Assembly: GCF_024160145.1 (NCBI RefSeq)
Contig: NZ_JAMYWQ010000006.1
Location: 1-64,000 of the forward strand
Length of the DNA stretch: 64,000 nucleotides
Reading direction: 5' to 3'
Origin: Serratia nevei
Lineage (GTDB): Bacteria; Pseudomonadota; Gammaproteobacteria; Enterobacterales; Enterobacteriaceae
Shown: piece by piece, positions 9,630-18,481 of the stretch
Layout: every line of letters begins with the position of its first letter
How positions within the stretch are numbered: position 1 is the first letter of the stretch
The notes under the pieces: model-generated
Told to the model about the DNA's origin: nothing
Database searches by the model: none
The model's input: the letters and a program-made list of their open reading frames with translations, nothing else
Translations under genes and position numbers: made by a program

Positions 9630-10457
9630 ATGAAAAACTGGATGTTGGGCCTGGTGGCCCTGACGGCTTCGGCCTCCGCCATGGCGCTGACGCCGTGGCA
9701 GAAAATCGATCACCCGGTGGCCGGCGCGCCGCAGGCGGTGGGCGGCTTCGCCAACGGCTGCATCATCGGCGCGCAGCCGTTGCCGCTGAACTCACCGAAC
9801 TACCAGGTGATGCGTACCGACCAGCGCCGCTATTTTGGCCACCCGGATCTGCTGGCGTTCATTCAGCGTCTCAGCAGCCAGGCGAACCAGAAAGCGCTGG
9901 GCACGGTGCTGATCGGCGACATGGCGATGCCGGCCGGTGGGCGCTTCAGCAGCGGCCACGCCAGCCACCAGTCAGGGCTCGACGTCGATATCTGGCTGCA
10001 GCTGCCGCGCCAACGCTGGAGCGCGCAGCAATTGCTGAAGCCGCAGCCGATCGACCTGGTGTCAGGGGACGGCAAGCAGGTGGTGGCCAGCCAATGGCAG
10101 CCGCAGATTGAGTCGCTGATCAAGCTGGCGGCGCAGGATGCGGAAGTGACGCGCATCTTCGTCAATCCGGCGATCAAGCAGCGGTTGTGCCTGGATGCCG
10201 GTGCCGATCGCGCCTGGCTGCACAAGGTGCGTCCGTGGTTCGGCCACCGGGCGCACATGCACGTGCGCCTGCGTTGCCCGGCCGGCAGCCTGGAGTGCCA
10301 GGAGCAGGATACGCCGCCGCCGGGCGACGGCTGCGGCGCTGAGCTGGCGAGCTGGTTCGTGCCGCATCAACCGAACGCCAAGCCGGGCAAATCCGTGCCG
10401 CCGCCGTTACCGCCGACCTGTCAGGCATTGCTGGATCACCATTTCTCCGCGGAATAA
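9630..10457 (+). CDS. mepA: Penicillin-insensitive murein endopeptidase MepA
   Basis: MepA is a periplasmic zinc LAS peptidase (M74) that cuts D-Ala-meso-DAP crosslinks in peptidoglycan. A signal peptide ([19 protein letters not shown]) ends at about residue 19. The zinc and catalytic motifs are [20 protein letters not shown] and [11 protein letters not shown]. Six or more cysteines in the mature protein are consistent with disulfides. Its start is 5 bases after aroC and its stop 3 bases before yfcA. Confidence 0.96.
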   Translation: MKNWMLGLVALTASASAMALTPWQKIDHPVAGAPQAVGGFANGCIIGAQPLPLNSPNYQVMRTDQRRYFGHPDLLAFIQRLSSQANQKALGTVLIGDMAMPAGGRFSSGHASHQSGLDVDIWLQLPRQRWSAQQLLKPQPIDLVSGDGKQVVASQWQPQIESLIKLAAQDAEVTRIFVNPAIKQRLCLDAGADRAWLHKVRPWFGHRAHMHVRLRCPAGSLECQEQDTPPPGDGCGAELASWFVPHQPNAKPGKSVPPPLPPTCQALLDHHFSAE

Positions 10458-10460
10458 CAC

Positions 10461-11267
10461 ATGGACTGGTTCGTCATCGGCCCCGAGATGCTCGGGGTGT
10501 TGTTTGCGGTAGCGCTGTTGGCGGGGTTTATCGACTCCATCGCCGGCGGCGGCGGCTTGTTGACGGTGCCGGCCTTACTGGCGGCGGGAGTTCCCCCCGC
10601 GCAGGCGCTGGCGACCAACAAACTGCAGTCGGTCGGCGGCTCCTTTTCCGCCAGCCTGTACTTTATTCGCCGGCGCGCGGTGAACCTCAACGATCAGAAG
10701 CTGACGATATTTCTGACGCTGATCGGTTCGATCGTCGGGGCCATACTGGTGCAGCACATGCGCGCCGATTTGCTGCGGCAGATGCTGCCGCTGCTGGTGA
10801 TCGGCATCGGCCTCTATTTCCTGCTGATGCCGCGGCTGGGTGAGGAAGATCGTCAACGCCGCCTCGGTGCCTTGCCGTTCGGGCTGGTGGCCGGCGGCTG
10901 CGTCGGATTTTACGACGGTTTCTTCGGCCCCGGTGCCGGGTCGTTCTACGCGTTGGCCTATGTGACGCTGTGCGGCTTCAACCTCGCCAAGTCCACGGCG
11001 CACGCCAAGGTGCTGAACTTCACCTCCAACGTCGGCGGGCTGGCGCTGTTCATCATCGGTGGCAAAGTGGTGTGGAGCATCGGTCTGGTGATGCTGGTGG
11101 GGCAAGTGCTGGGGGCGCGTCTGGGGGCGCACATGGTGCTGACCCGCGGGCAGAAGCTGATTCGGCCGATGATCGTGATCGTCTCGCTGGTGATGAGCCT
11201 CAAGCTGCTGTACGACAACCACGGCGCGGAAATTCAGCAGTGGTTGAGCGCTCTGGTGCACGGTTAA
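10461..11267 (+). CDS. yfcA: TSUP-family membrane protein YfcA
   Basis: This 268-residue inner-membrane protein belongs to the TSUP (TauE/SafE) family, which exports or imports small sulfur-containing or organic anions. It has about eight hydrophobic segments and the paired family repeats GFIDSIAGGGGLLTVPALLA (about residues 20-40) and GFYDGFFGPGAGSF (about 150-165). The substrate is unknown. It is tightly packed with mepA. Confidence 0.93.
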   Translation: MDWFVIGPEMLGVLFAVALLAGFIDSIAGGGGLLTVPALLAAGVPPAQALATNKLQSVGGSFSASLYFIRRRAVNLNDQKLTIFLTLIGSIVGAILVQHMRADLLRQMLPLLVIGIGLYFLLMPRLGEEDRQRRLGALPFGLVAGGCVGFYDGFFGPGAGSFYALAYVTLCGFNLAKSTAHAKVLNFTSNVGGLALFIIGGKVVWSIGLVMLVGQVLGARLGAHMVLTRGQKLIRPMIVIVSLVMSLKLLYDNHGAEIQQWLSALVHG

Positions 11268-11358
11268 AGGTGAAGAGGGGGTGCCGCTTACGCGCCCCTG
11301 TCTCCTCATCGGTTATCGGGTATAATGGCCTCTTTATTTTTGTGGTTATCGAGTTTTT

Positions 11359-11916
11359 ATGTCAGACATGCAGACCCGTCATCGCTATGAACAGCTGATC
11401 GAGATCTTCAATCAGTGCTTCAGCGATGACTACAACACCCGCCTGGTGAAAGGCGACGACGAGCCGATCTACCTGCCGGCCGACGACGAGCTGCCGTATC
11501 ACCGCATCGTGTTCGCCCACGGCTTTTACGCCAGCGGCCTGCACGAAATCTCGCACTGGTGCATCGCCGGCGAAGCGCGACGCCAGCTGGTGGACTTCGG
11601 TTATTGGTATTGCCCGGATGGGCGCGACGCGCAAACCCAGAGTGAATTCGAAGCGGTAGAGATCAAACCGCAGGCGCTGGAGTGGATGTTCTGCGTGGCG
11701 GCCGGTTTCCCGTTTAACGTCAGCTGCGACAACCTGAACGGCGACTGCGAGCCGGATCGCATCGCGTTCCAGCGCAAGGTGCGCGCCCGGGTATTGGCGC
11801 TGCTGGAGCAGGGAATACCCACACGGCCTGCGCGCTTTATTCAGGCGTTGCAATCGTTCTACAATACGCCACCGTTGGCGGCCGAGCATTTTCCGTACCC
11901 GGAAGATCTCAACTGA
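11359..11916 (+). CDS. epmC: Elongation factor P hydroxylase EpmC
   Basis: EpmC (YfcM) hydroxylates the beta-lysylated lysine of EF-P, the last step after EpmB and EpmA. The protein of about 185 residues carries the metal-binding GLHEISHWCIAG (an HExxH-like segment) and the downstream EIKPQALEWMF. A second ATG four codons in (MQTRHRYEQ) is also possible. A TATAAT-like sequence at 11321-11326 suggests the gene may have its own promoter. Confidence 0.92.
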   Translation: MSDMQTRHRYEQLIEIFNQCFSDDYNTRLVKGDDEPIYLPADDELPYHRIVFAHGFYASGLHEISHWCIAGEARRQLVDFGYWYCPDGRDAQTQSEFEAVEIKPQALEWMFCVAAGFPFNVSCDNLNGDCEPDRIAFQRKVRARVLALLEQGIPTRPARFIQALQSFYNTPPLAAEHFPYPEDLN

Positions 11917-11948
11917 CGCCACAGCCCGTTATTTAATGAGGAAATTTG

Positions 11949-12230
11949 ATGATCGCAGAATTCGAAGCGCGCATTTTGGCGCTGATTGATGACATGGTAG
12001 AGCACGCCAGCGATGATGAACTGTTTGCCGGTGGCTACCTGCGCGGTCATCTGACGCTGGCGGTGGCCGAAGCGGAAGAGCAGGGTGAGCACACTGCCGA
12101 AGCGCTGAAAGCGCGGGTGGAAGAAAGCCTGCACAAGGCGATCGCCGCCGGGGAACTCTCGCCGCCGGATCAGATCCTGGTGCGCGGCATGTGGGAAAAC
12201 CTCTATCAGGCTGCCATCCCAGCCGCCTGA
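11949..12230 (+). CDS. yfcL: YfcL family protein
   Basis: A 93-residue acidic cytoplasmic protein of unknown function, recognised from sequence and from its place between epmC and mnmC. The ATG at 11949 is preferred over the TTG at 11946 because TGAGGA lies about 9 bases upstream. It is largely helical by composition, with no membrane segment or cofactor motif. Confidence 0.87.
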   Translation: MIAEFEARILALIDDMVEHASDDELFAGGYLRGHLTLAVAEAEEQGEHTAEALKARVEESLHKAIAAGELSPPDQILVRGMWENLYQAAIPAA

Positions 12231-12240
12231 CCGCCATGCC

Positions 12241-12260
12241 GGGGCGCATCGCGGCGCCCC
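12241..12260. terminator. Hairpin between yfcL and mnmC
   Basis: GGGGCGC pairs with GCGCCCC around a 6-base loop between the convergent yfcL and mnmC stops. There is no clear U-run on either side, so it is a probable rather than certain terminator. Confidence 0.45.
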
Positions 12261-12271
12261 TCATCCATGAA

Positions 12272-14293
12272 TTAAACCGCACGTCCTTTCAGCAGTTTCC
12301 GCACCCACATCCGATTCGGATTCAGCGCCGCCAGCAGGCGCGCATCGCCCGGCAACGGTTCGCCGAACAGCTGCGCCGCCAGAATTTCCGCTGCCAGCGG
12401 CGCCGAGCACAGCCCGCGCGATCCCAACCCGCCGATAGCGAACAGACCGGGATAGACCGGTGCATCGGCGACGGTTTCACCGCGCTGGTTCTGCCGCTGC
12501 AAATCCTGATACTGCGTCACCGTGGCCTGATAATCCGGCAGCGCGCCGACCATCGGCAAATGATCGCGGGTGGCGCTGCGCACGCCGCAGCGCGCCAGGT
12601 GAGCGCTGACGTCCACCTGCTGCGGCCAGGCCTGTTCCGGCAGGCAGCGCAGCAGGCGCTCGCGGTTCTCCTGTTGCTCCTGCTCGCGGTAGTCGGTGGC
12701 GGTGTCGCCGCGCTGGTAGCTGGCGCCGATGCAGTGCTGGCCGTTGTTGGTGTTGACCGGCGTCAGGTAGCCGTCGTAGCACAACACTTGCTTCAGTTGG
12801 CCGAGCGCCGGTGAGGTCGGGATATGCGACACCTGCCCACGCACCGAGTACAGCGGCAGGGCTTGCGTCGGCGCCAGCTCGGCCAGCCGGTGGCCGTTGG
12901 CCAGGATCACCGTCGCATGGCGGCGGCTTTCACCGTGGGCGAAGTCGATGCGCCAGCCGTTTTCTTCACGCGTCAACGCCTGCGCCTCGTGGCGGTAGCG
13001 GCAGACCAGACCCTGGCGCTGCGCCAGCGCGATAGCGCCACGCGTCAGCTCGGCCGGGCAGAGCCAGCCGCCCTGCGGGTAGGTGATGCCGCCAAAGCCG
13101 GTATCGACGCCGCACAGTTCGCTGAGCGTCTCGCGGTCGGCCGCCATCGCCAGCGCCGGCGGCCAGTCGGTTTTCAGCATATTGGCGATCTTGGCGCCGC
13201 TCTTGTCGTCATAGGCCAGTTGGCTGACGCCGCACCACTGGTGATCAAAGGCGACGCCTTGCTGCAACAGGGCGTCGTAGTGGCGACGGGCGAAGGGAAA
13301 CGCGGCGCTGAAGAAACTTTCCAGTGCGTCGCCGCTGCCGTTCAGTAGGGGATAAATCGCCCCCTGACGGTTGCCGGAAGCCCCTTCAGCCGCCTGCTCG
13401 TCGGCGCAGTAGAGCGTGACGGTAGCGCCGCGCCGCAGCAGGGCCAAGGCGGTGAGCGCGCTGGCGACGCCGCCGCCGATCAGCGCGATGTCGGCGGTGT
13501 TGTCCGCTGCCGGACGCCGGTACCAGGGCGCCGGGTGGGGCGTGGGTTGCGCATCGCCCGGCAGACCGCCGGCGAGCATCTCACGCTTTTGGCCGAAACC
13601 TTTGCAACGGTTGACCTGGAAACCGGCCTGTTGTAAGCCACGGCGCACGAAGCCGGCGGCGGTAAAGGTGGCGAAGCTGCCTTCCGGGCGGGCGAAACGC
13701 GCCATGGCGGCGAACAGTTGCTCGGTCCACATGTCGGGGTTTTTGGCCGGTGCGAAGCCGTCGAGGAACCAGGCATCGACCTGGTTATTCATGCTGGCGT
13801 CGAACTGAGGCAGCAGTTCGTTGACGTCGCCGAACCACAGATCGAGCGTAATGCGGCCTGCGGCCAACAGCAGGCGGTGGCAGCCCGGCAGCGGCAGCGG
13901 CCATTGGGCGCGCAGCTCGTCGGCATAGGGCGCCAGCTCCGGCCAGCGCGCATGCGCCGCCGCCAGATCGGCCTGCTGCAGGGGGAATTTTTCAAAGCTG
14001 ATAAAGTGCAGGCGTTGCAGCGCGGCGTTCGGCTCGGCCTGGCGGAAGCCCGCGAAGGCCTGCCACAGCGTAAGGAAATTGAGCCCGGTGCCGAATCCGG
14101 TTTCCGCCACCACCAACAGCGGGCGTGAATGAGTGGCGAAACGCTGCGGCAGCCGGTTGCCGTGCAGGAAGACGTAGCGGGTTTCTTCCAGCCCATCCTG
14201 ATTGGAAAAATAGACGTCATCAAACTGTTTCGAAACAGGTGTACCCTGTTCGTTCCAGGTTAGCGTTGCGGTTTGGATGGGGGCGTGGTTCAC
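12272..14293 (-). CDS. mnmC: Bifunctional tRNA mnm5s2U34 biosynthesis protein MnmC
   Basis: MnmC completes 5-methylaminomethyl-2-thiouridine at the wobble position. Its C-terminal FAD domain removes the carboxymethyl group from cmnm5U, and its N-terminal domain methylates nm5U. The N-terminal part shows the SAM motif [14 protein letters not shown]. The FAD domain opens with [18 protein letters not shown] and ends with [16 protein letters not shown] prefer the GTG at 14293 ([13 protein letters not shown], 673 residues). A TTG at 14314 would add seven residues; neither has a strong ribosome binding site. Confidence 0.95.
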   Translation of the reverse strand: MNHAPIQTATLTWNEQGTPVSKQFDDVYFSNQDGLEETRYVFLHGNRLPQRFATHSRPLLVVAETGFGTGLNFLTLWQAFAGFRQAEPNAALQRLHFISFEKFPLQQADLAAAHARWPELAPYADELRAQWPLPLPGCHRLLLAAGRITLDLWFGDVNELLPQFDASMNNQVDAWFLDGFAPAKNPDMWTEQLFAAMARFARPEGSFATFTAAGFVRRGLQQAGFQVNRCKGFGQKREMLAGGLPGDAQPTPHPAPWYRRPAADNTADIALIGGGVASALTALALLRRGATVTLYCADEQAAEGASGNRQGAIYPLLNGSGDALESFFSAAFPFARRHYDALLQQGVAFDHQWCGVSQLAYDDKSGAKIANMLKTDWPPALAMAADRETLSELCGVDTGFGGITYPQGGWLCPAELTRGAIALAQRQGLVCRYRHEAQALTREENGWRIDFAHGESRRHATVILANGHRLAELAPTQALPLYSVRGQVSHIPTSPALGQLKQVLCYDGYLTPVNTNNGQHCIGASYQRGDTATDYREQEQQENRERLLRCLPEQAWPQQVDVSAHLARCGVRSATRDHLPMVGALPDYQATVTQYQDLQRQNQRGETVADAPVYPGLFAIGGLGSRGLCSAPLAAEILAAQLFGEPLPGDARLLAALNPNRMWVRKLLKGRAV

Positions 14294-14382
14294 GGTCAAT
14301 AGCTCGAAATTCAAGGGATGCCGCGAATTCTAACGGCGCTGGCGTCCTGGCGCAAACTGGACAACAATAAAGCTGAAAAACG

Positions 14383-14397
14383 CTGATCGGACTTGTT
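14383..14397 (+). promoter_or_regulatory. FadR-like activator site upstream of fabB
   Basis: CTGATCGGACTTGTT resembles the FadR consensus (CTGGTCnGACnnGTT) and lies about 67 bases before fabB, next to the FabR-like site. FadR is known to activate fabB in E. coli. Confidence 0.5.
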
Positions 14398-14398
14398 C

Positions 14399-14416
14399 GG
14401 CTTACATCTGTACGCT
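14399..14416. promoter_or_regulatory. FabR-like operator upstream of fabB
   Basis: GGCTTACATCTGTACGCT is an imperfect inverted repeat with one intact FabR half-site (TGTACGCT). FabR represses fabB according to the unsaturated/saturated acyl pool. It lies 47 bases from the fabB start and directly abuts the FadR-like site. Confidence 0.55.
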
Positions 14417-14463
14417 AAAGTGCGATGCAAAATCCCGTAGGTAAATAGTGGAAGAGGTATTGA

Positions 14464-15684
14464 ATGAAACGTGCAGTGATTACTGGCCTGGGAGTTGTCT
14501 CCAGCATTGGTAATAACCAGCAGGAGGTCCTGGCGAGCCTGCAGGAAGGACGTTCTGGGATCACTTTCTCCCAGGAACTGAAAGATTCCGGCATGCGTAG
14601 TCACGTATGGGGGCAAGTTAAGCTCGACACTACCGGCCTGATCGACCGCAAGGCGGTGCGTTTCATGAGCGATGCTTCCATCTATGCCTTCCTGGCGATG
14701 CAAGAAGCGATCGCTTCTTCCGGCCTGAAGGAAGAAGAGTATCAAAACAACCCGCGCGTGGGCCTGATCGCCGGTTCCGGCGGCGGTTCTCCGCGCTTCC
14801 AGGTATTCGGCGCCGATGCGATGCGCAGCCCGCGCGGCCTGAAAGCGGTTGGCCCGTACGTGGTCACCAAGGCTATGGCTTCCGGCGTTTCCGCCTGCCT
14901 GGCCACGCCGTTCAAAATCCACGGCGTGAACTACTCCATCAGCTCTGCTTGCGCGACCTCCGCACACTGCATCGGTAACGCGGTTGAGCAAATCCAGCTG
15001 GGCAAACAGGACATCGTATTCGCCGGCGGCGGCGAAGAGCTGTGCTGGGAAATGGCCTGCGAGTTCGACGCGATGGGCGCGCTGTCCACCAAGTACAACG
15101 ACACGCCGGAAAAAGCCTCCCGCACCTACGACGCCGATCGTGACGGTTTCGTCATCGCCGGCGGCGGCGGCATGGTGGTGGTTGAAGAGCTGGAGCACGC
15201 GCTGGCGCGCGGTGCGCACATCTACGCAGAGATCGTTGGCTATGGCGCCACGTCTGACGGCGCCGACATGGTTGCGCCATCGGGCGAAGGCGCGGTGCGC
15301 TGCATGAAAATGGCGATGCAGGATCTGGATACGCCTATCGACTACATCAACGTGCACGGCACCTCCACGCCAGTAGGTGACGTGAAAGAGCTGGGTGCCA
15401 TTCGCGAAGTGTTCGGCGACAATACCCCGGCTATCTCTTCCACCAAGGCGATGACCGGCCACTCGCTGGGCGCCGCGGGCGTGCAGGAAGCGATCTACAG
15501 CCTGCTGATGCTGGAGCACGGTTTTATCGCGCCGAGCATCAACATCGAAACCCTGGATGAGCAGGCGGCCGGCATGAACATCGTGACTCAGCCGACGCAG
15601 CGCGAGCTGACCACCGTGATGTCCAACAGCTTCGGCTTCGGCGGCACCAACGCCACCCTGGTGATGCGCAAACTGGCGAAATAA
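14464..15684 (+). CDS. fabB: 3-oxoacyl-ACP synthase I (FabB)
   Basis: FabB elongates acyl-ACP by decarboxylative condensation with malonyl-ACP and is required for unsaturated fatty acid synthesis. The triad is in place: Cys163 in SSACATS, His298 in NVHGTSTP and His333 in GHSLGA. The glycine-rich GGGGM and the C-terminal [13 protein letters not shown] are typical of KAS enzymes. The length of 406 residues equals E. coli FabB. It has its own promoter region with FabR- and FadR-like sites and a strong terminator downstream. Confidence 0.98.
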   Translation: MKRAVITGLGVVSSIGNNQQEVLASLQEGRSGITFSQELKDSGMRSHVWGQVKLDTTGLIDRKAVRFMSDASIYAFLAMQEAIASSGLKEEEYQNNPRVGLIAGSGGGSPRFQVFGADAMRSPRGLKAVGPYVVTKAMASGVSACLATPFKIHGVNYSISSACATSAHCIGNAVEQIQLGKQDIVFAGGGEELCWEMACEFDAMGALSTKYNDTPEKASRTYDADRDGFVIAGGGGMVVVEELEHALARGAHIYAEIVGYGATSDGADMVAPSGEGAVRCMKMAMQDLDTPIDYINVHGTSTPVGDVKELGAIREVFGDNTPAISSTKAMTGHSLGAAGVQEAIYSLLMLEHGFIAPSINIETLDEQAAGMNIVTQPTQRELTTVMSNSFGFGGTNATLVMRKLAK

Positions 15685-15710
15685 TTCCGCCTGAGCTTCA
15701 CCAAGCTATC

Positions 15711-15736
15711 AAGCCCGCGTTTTCGCGGGCTTTTTA
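15711..15736 (+). terminator. Rho-independent terminator of fabB
   Basis: AAGCCCGCG pairs with CGCGGGCTT and is followed by a run of T, 27 bases after the fabB stop. Confidence 0.9.
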
Positions 15737-15898
15737 CTGCCCGAAGGCCCGCCGCCGATGGCGCTCGGAGTTTTCCTAAATCACATCCCCTGACACATCA
15801 TTACCGCGTCATTACATACTTTGGGCATACAATACTCATGTAGCGTAGTTATCGCTCGGCGTAGCTTCCCAAAGTGATAGAACATCGAGGCAAGAAGT

Positions 15899-16120
15899 AT
15901 GAAAAAGTTAATTGCGGTTGGGTTACTGTCGGCCGTGTTGGCAGGATGCGCCACCGATTCCCCCTGCGTTCCGGTCTATGATGACCAGGGGCGCCTGGTG
16001 CACACCAACACCTGCATGAAGGGCACCACTCAGGATAACTGGGAAACTGCCGGCGCCATCGCCGGCGGCGCGGCGGCGCTCGCCGGTCTGACCCTCGGCA
16101 TCATCGCGTTGACTAAATGA
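15899..16120 (+). CDS. Small lipoprotein with a glycine-rich C-terminal membrane segment
   Basis: I do not recognise this 73-residue protein. A lipoprotein signal (MKKLIAVGLLSAVLAGC) places the lipidated cysteine at residue 17. The short mature part contains two more cysteines (about residues 23 and 39), which could form a disulfide. It ends in a hydrophobic, small-residue segment (AGAIAGGAAALAGLTLGIIA) of the glycine-zipper kind that can pack in membranes. It stands alone between two strong terminators, so it is its own transcription unit. An envelope-stress or outer-membrane role is only inference. Confidence 0.75.
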   Translation: MKKLIAVGLLSAVLAGCATDSPCVPVYDDQGRLVHTNTCMKGTTQDNWETAGAIAGGAAALAGLTLGIIALTK

Positions 16121-16150
16121 TCGGCGCGGCGCCTGCGGGCGCACGAAACA

Positions 16151-16180
16151 AGCCCGGCCGTTAAACGCCGGGCTTTTTTG
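16151..16180. terminator. Bidirectional terminator between the small lipoprotein gene and apbE
   Basis: AGCCCGGC pairs with GCCGGGCT and is followed by TTTTTT on the plus strand. It ends 3 bases before the apbE stop, at a convergent junction. Confidence 0.85.
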
Positions 16181-16182
16181 CG

Positions 16183-17214
16183 TTATTGCACCAAAAACGC
16201 CTTGAACTGCGGCGTCATCACGGCGCTAAAGCCGTCGTCGGTTTTACTGATCAGGTAGACCGCCAGCCCTTTTTCTTCCGCCAGCTTCAGCGCCTTCTCG
16301 GTGCCCAGCACCATCAGGCCGGTATCCCAGCCGTCGGCTTCGAGCGCGGTCGGGGCGATCACCGTGGCGGAAACCAGCCGGTGGTTGATCGGCCGGCCGG
16401 TGGCCGGATCGATCACATGGGAGTAACGCTGGCCGTTCTGTTCGAAGTAGTTGCGATAGCTGCCAGAGGTGCTGATGCCGTAACCGTGCAGGTCTACCAG
16501 CGCCTGTACGGCGTTTTCACGGTCGGTCGGCTTCTGGATCGCCACCCGCCAAGGCTTGCCCTGGCCGTTGACGCCGCGCGAAGAGACCGCGCCGCCGACC
16601 GAGACCAGATAGTTGGTGATACCGTTACGGTTCATCAGGCGTACCAGCTCATCGGCGCCATAGCCTTCACCCAGCGTCGAGAGATCGACATACATGTCCG
16701 GCAGATCTTTCTGCAGCCATTCGCCTCGATTGTCGCTGATCAGCTTCAGGTGCTGCAGGCCGATGCGCTGCTTCGCCGCGTCGATCTGCGCCTGTTCCGG
16801 TACCTTGACCGGGTGTTTGTCGGGGCCGAATCCCCACAGGTTCACCAGTGGGCCGACGGTGATGTCCATTGCGCCGCCGGTATCGCGGCCGATGCGCTGG
16901 GCCATCAGCACGATGTCCGCCATGCCGCGCGGGATTGGCTGAGGTTCGAGGCTGGCGTTGCGGTTAAATCGCGACAACACCGAATCGGCGCGGTAGGTAG
17001 AGATATCGTCGTTGGCCCGTTCGAGCACCGCGTCGATCTGCCGCTGCAGTTCTTGTTTGCCGACAGCGACGTCCCCGCTGACTTTAACGCTGTAGAAGGT
17101 GCCCATCGTTTTGCCGTCGATATCGATTTGCGGGCGGGAGGAGGCGTCGTCGCAGGCAGCGAGCAGGGTACACAGGGCGCTCAACAACGCCCCTTTGGCG
17201 AACAGGGAAGCCAT
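16183..17214 (-). CDS. apbE: FAD:protein FMN transferase ApbE (lipoprotein)
   Basis: ApbE attaches FMN to threonine or serine of partner flavoproteins such as NqrB/NqrC or RnfG/RnfD on the periplasmic side. The 343-residue protein has a lipobox (LLAAC, Cys at about 21) and the family segments DGKTMGTFYSV, MDITVGPLVNLWGFGP, DLSTLGEGYGADEL, GISTSGSYRNYFE and SHVIDPATGRPI. PTALEADGWDTG is the metal-binding end. No substrate operon (nqr or rnf) is in the window. Confidence 0.94.
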   Translation of the reverse strand: MASLFAKGALLSALCTLLAACDDASSRPQIDIDGKTMGTFYSVKVSGDVAVGKQELQRQIDAVLERANDDISTYRADSVLSRFNRNASLEPQPIPRGMADIVLMAQRIGRDTGGAMDITVGPLVNLWGFGPDKHPVKVPEQAQIDAAKQRIGLQHLKLISDNRGEWLQKDLPDMYVDLSTLGEGYGADELVRLMNRNGITNYLVSVGGAVSSRGVNGQGKPWRVAIQKPTDRENAVQALVDLHGYGISTSGSYRNYFEQNGQRYSHVIDPATGRPINHRLVSATVIAPTALEADGWDTGLMVLGTEKALKLAEEKGLAVYLISKTDDGFSAVMTPQFKAFLVQ

Positions 17215-17368
17215 AATATGTCCTTTGAAACCGAGAAAGCCGCTACAAATAAAGTAAAGCGCGGCAAATGAAAAGCGGATAAAGGTAAAATAGCATTTTG
17301 CTGGCGTTGCGGCGGGGCCTGCGCTAACGTCTCGCTCATGCTTTTCGCTGAGGTTTCAAGCTGCCACC

Positions 17369-18481
17369 ATGAGTGCAACCGCCCTTTCCCGGCTTATCCA
17401 TCCCTTTGTCAAAGACCGTTTCCTGCATGCGTTGCTGCTGGCCGGCGCGGCGATGTTCGCCTTGTACCCGCAGCCGCTGGCAGCGCTGGGCGGTTTTATC
17501 GACGGCCGCACCCTCATCATCCTGTTGGGGCTGATGCTGCTGACCAAAGGCGTTGAGGTCAGCGGCTACTTCGACTTTGTCGGCCGCAAGATCATCAACC
17601 GGCTGCACAGCGAACGGCGGCTGGCGTTGTTCCTGGTGTTTTCCGCCGCGCTGCTGTCGTCGTTTCTGACCAACGACGTGGCGCTGTTTATCGTCATTCC
17701 GCTCACCATCACGCTGAAAAAGCTGTCGGCGCTGCCGGTTGGCCGTTTGATCATCTTTCAGGCGCTGGCGGTGAACGCCGGTTCGCTGCTGACGCCGATC
17801 GGCAACCCGCAAAATATCCTGCTGTGGAGCCGCTCCGGTCTTTCTTTCCTCGGTTTCATCGGCCAGATGGCGCCGTTTGGCGCCGCGATGATGCTGAGCC
17901 TGTTGGCGTTGACCTGGTTCAGCTTCCCGGCGCGCGATATCGTGAAAACGCCGAATACCGAGGGCTACCCCTATCAACGGCCGCTGTTGCTGAGCTGCGC
18001 AGGGCTGTATGCGATCTTCCTGCTGTGCCTGGATATCGGTCTGCCGCTGTATGGGCTGTTGGCGGTGTTCGCCGGCTTTTTGTTGCTGGCGCGCCGGGTG
18101 CTGTTGCAGATCGACTGGAGCCTGATTTTCGTGTTCGCCGCCATGTTTATCGATGTCGGCCTGTTTACCCGCCTGCCGCCGCTTCAGCCGGCGTTTGCCG
18201 CTATCGCCGGGCTGAGCGACGGTGGGGTGTATGCGCTGGGCGTCGGGTTGTCGCAGATCGTCAGCAACGTGCCGGCCACTATTTTGCTGCTCAACTATGT
18301 GCCCGCCAGCGCACAGTTGGCCTATGCGGTCAATGCCGGTGGCTTCGGGTTGGCGATCGGCTCGCTCGCCAACCTGATTGCGCTGCGCATGGCGGGGGAG
18401 CGCAAAATCTGGCTGCGCTTCCACTGTTACTCGCTGCCGCTGCTGGCGTGGGCCGCGCTGGTCGGCTGGCTGTTGAGCTAA
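17369..18481 (+). CDS. ybiR: YbiR-like ion/anion transporter (ArsB/NhaD/CitM superfamily)
   Basis: A 370-residue polytopic inner-membrane protein with about ten hydrophobic segments. It closely follows E. coli YbiR, sharing LMLLTKGVEVSGYFD, FLTNDVALFIVIPLTITLK and NAGSLLTPIGNPQNILLW. The paired NDV and NPQN re-entrant motifs are typical of the ion-transporter superfamily. The substrate is not established. It is divergent from apbE with about 150 bases between, and its stop overlaps the pepT stop by 4 bases (CTAA). Confidence 0.85.
   Translation: MSATALSRLIHPFVKDRFLHALLLAGAAMFALYPQPLAALGGFIDGRTLIILLGLMLLTKGVEVSGYFDFVGRKIINRLHSERRLALFLVFSAALLSSFLTNDVALFIVIPLTITLKKLSALPVGRLIIFQALAVNAGSLLTPIGNPQNILLWSRSGLSFLGFIGQMAPFGAAMMLSLLALTWFSFPARDIVKTPNTEGYPYQRPLLLSCAGLYAIFLLCLDIGLPLYGLLAVFAGFLLLARRVLLQIDWSLIFVFAAMFIDVGLFTRLPPLQPAFAAIAGLSDGGVYALGVGLSQIVSNVPATILLLNYVPASAQLAYAVNAGGFGLAIGSLANLIALRMAGERKIWLRFHCYSLPLLAWAALVGWLLS

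Noticed and set aside
17336-18424. A 362-codon frame antisense to the YbiR-like gene
   Set aside because: Its Gln/Arg-dominated composition is the reverse-strand image of a membrane protein. The opposite frame has conserved transporter motifs.
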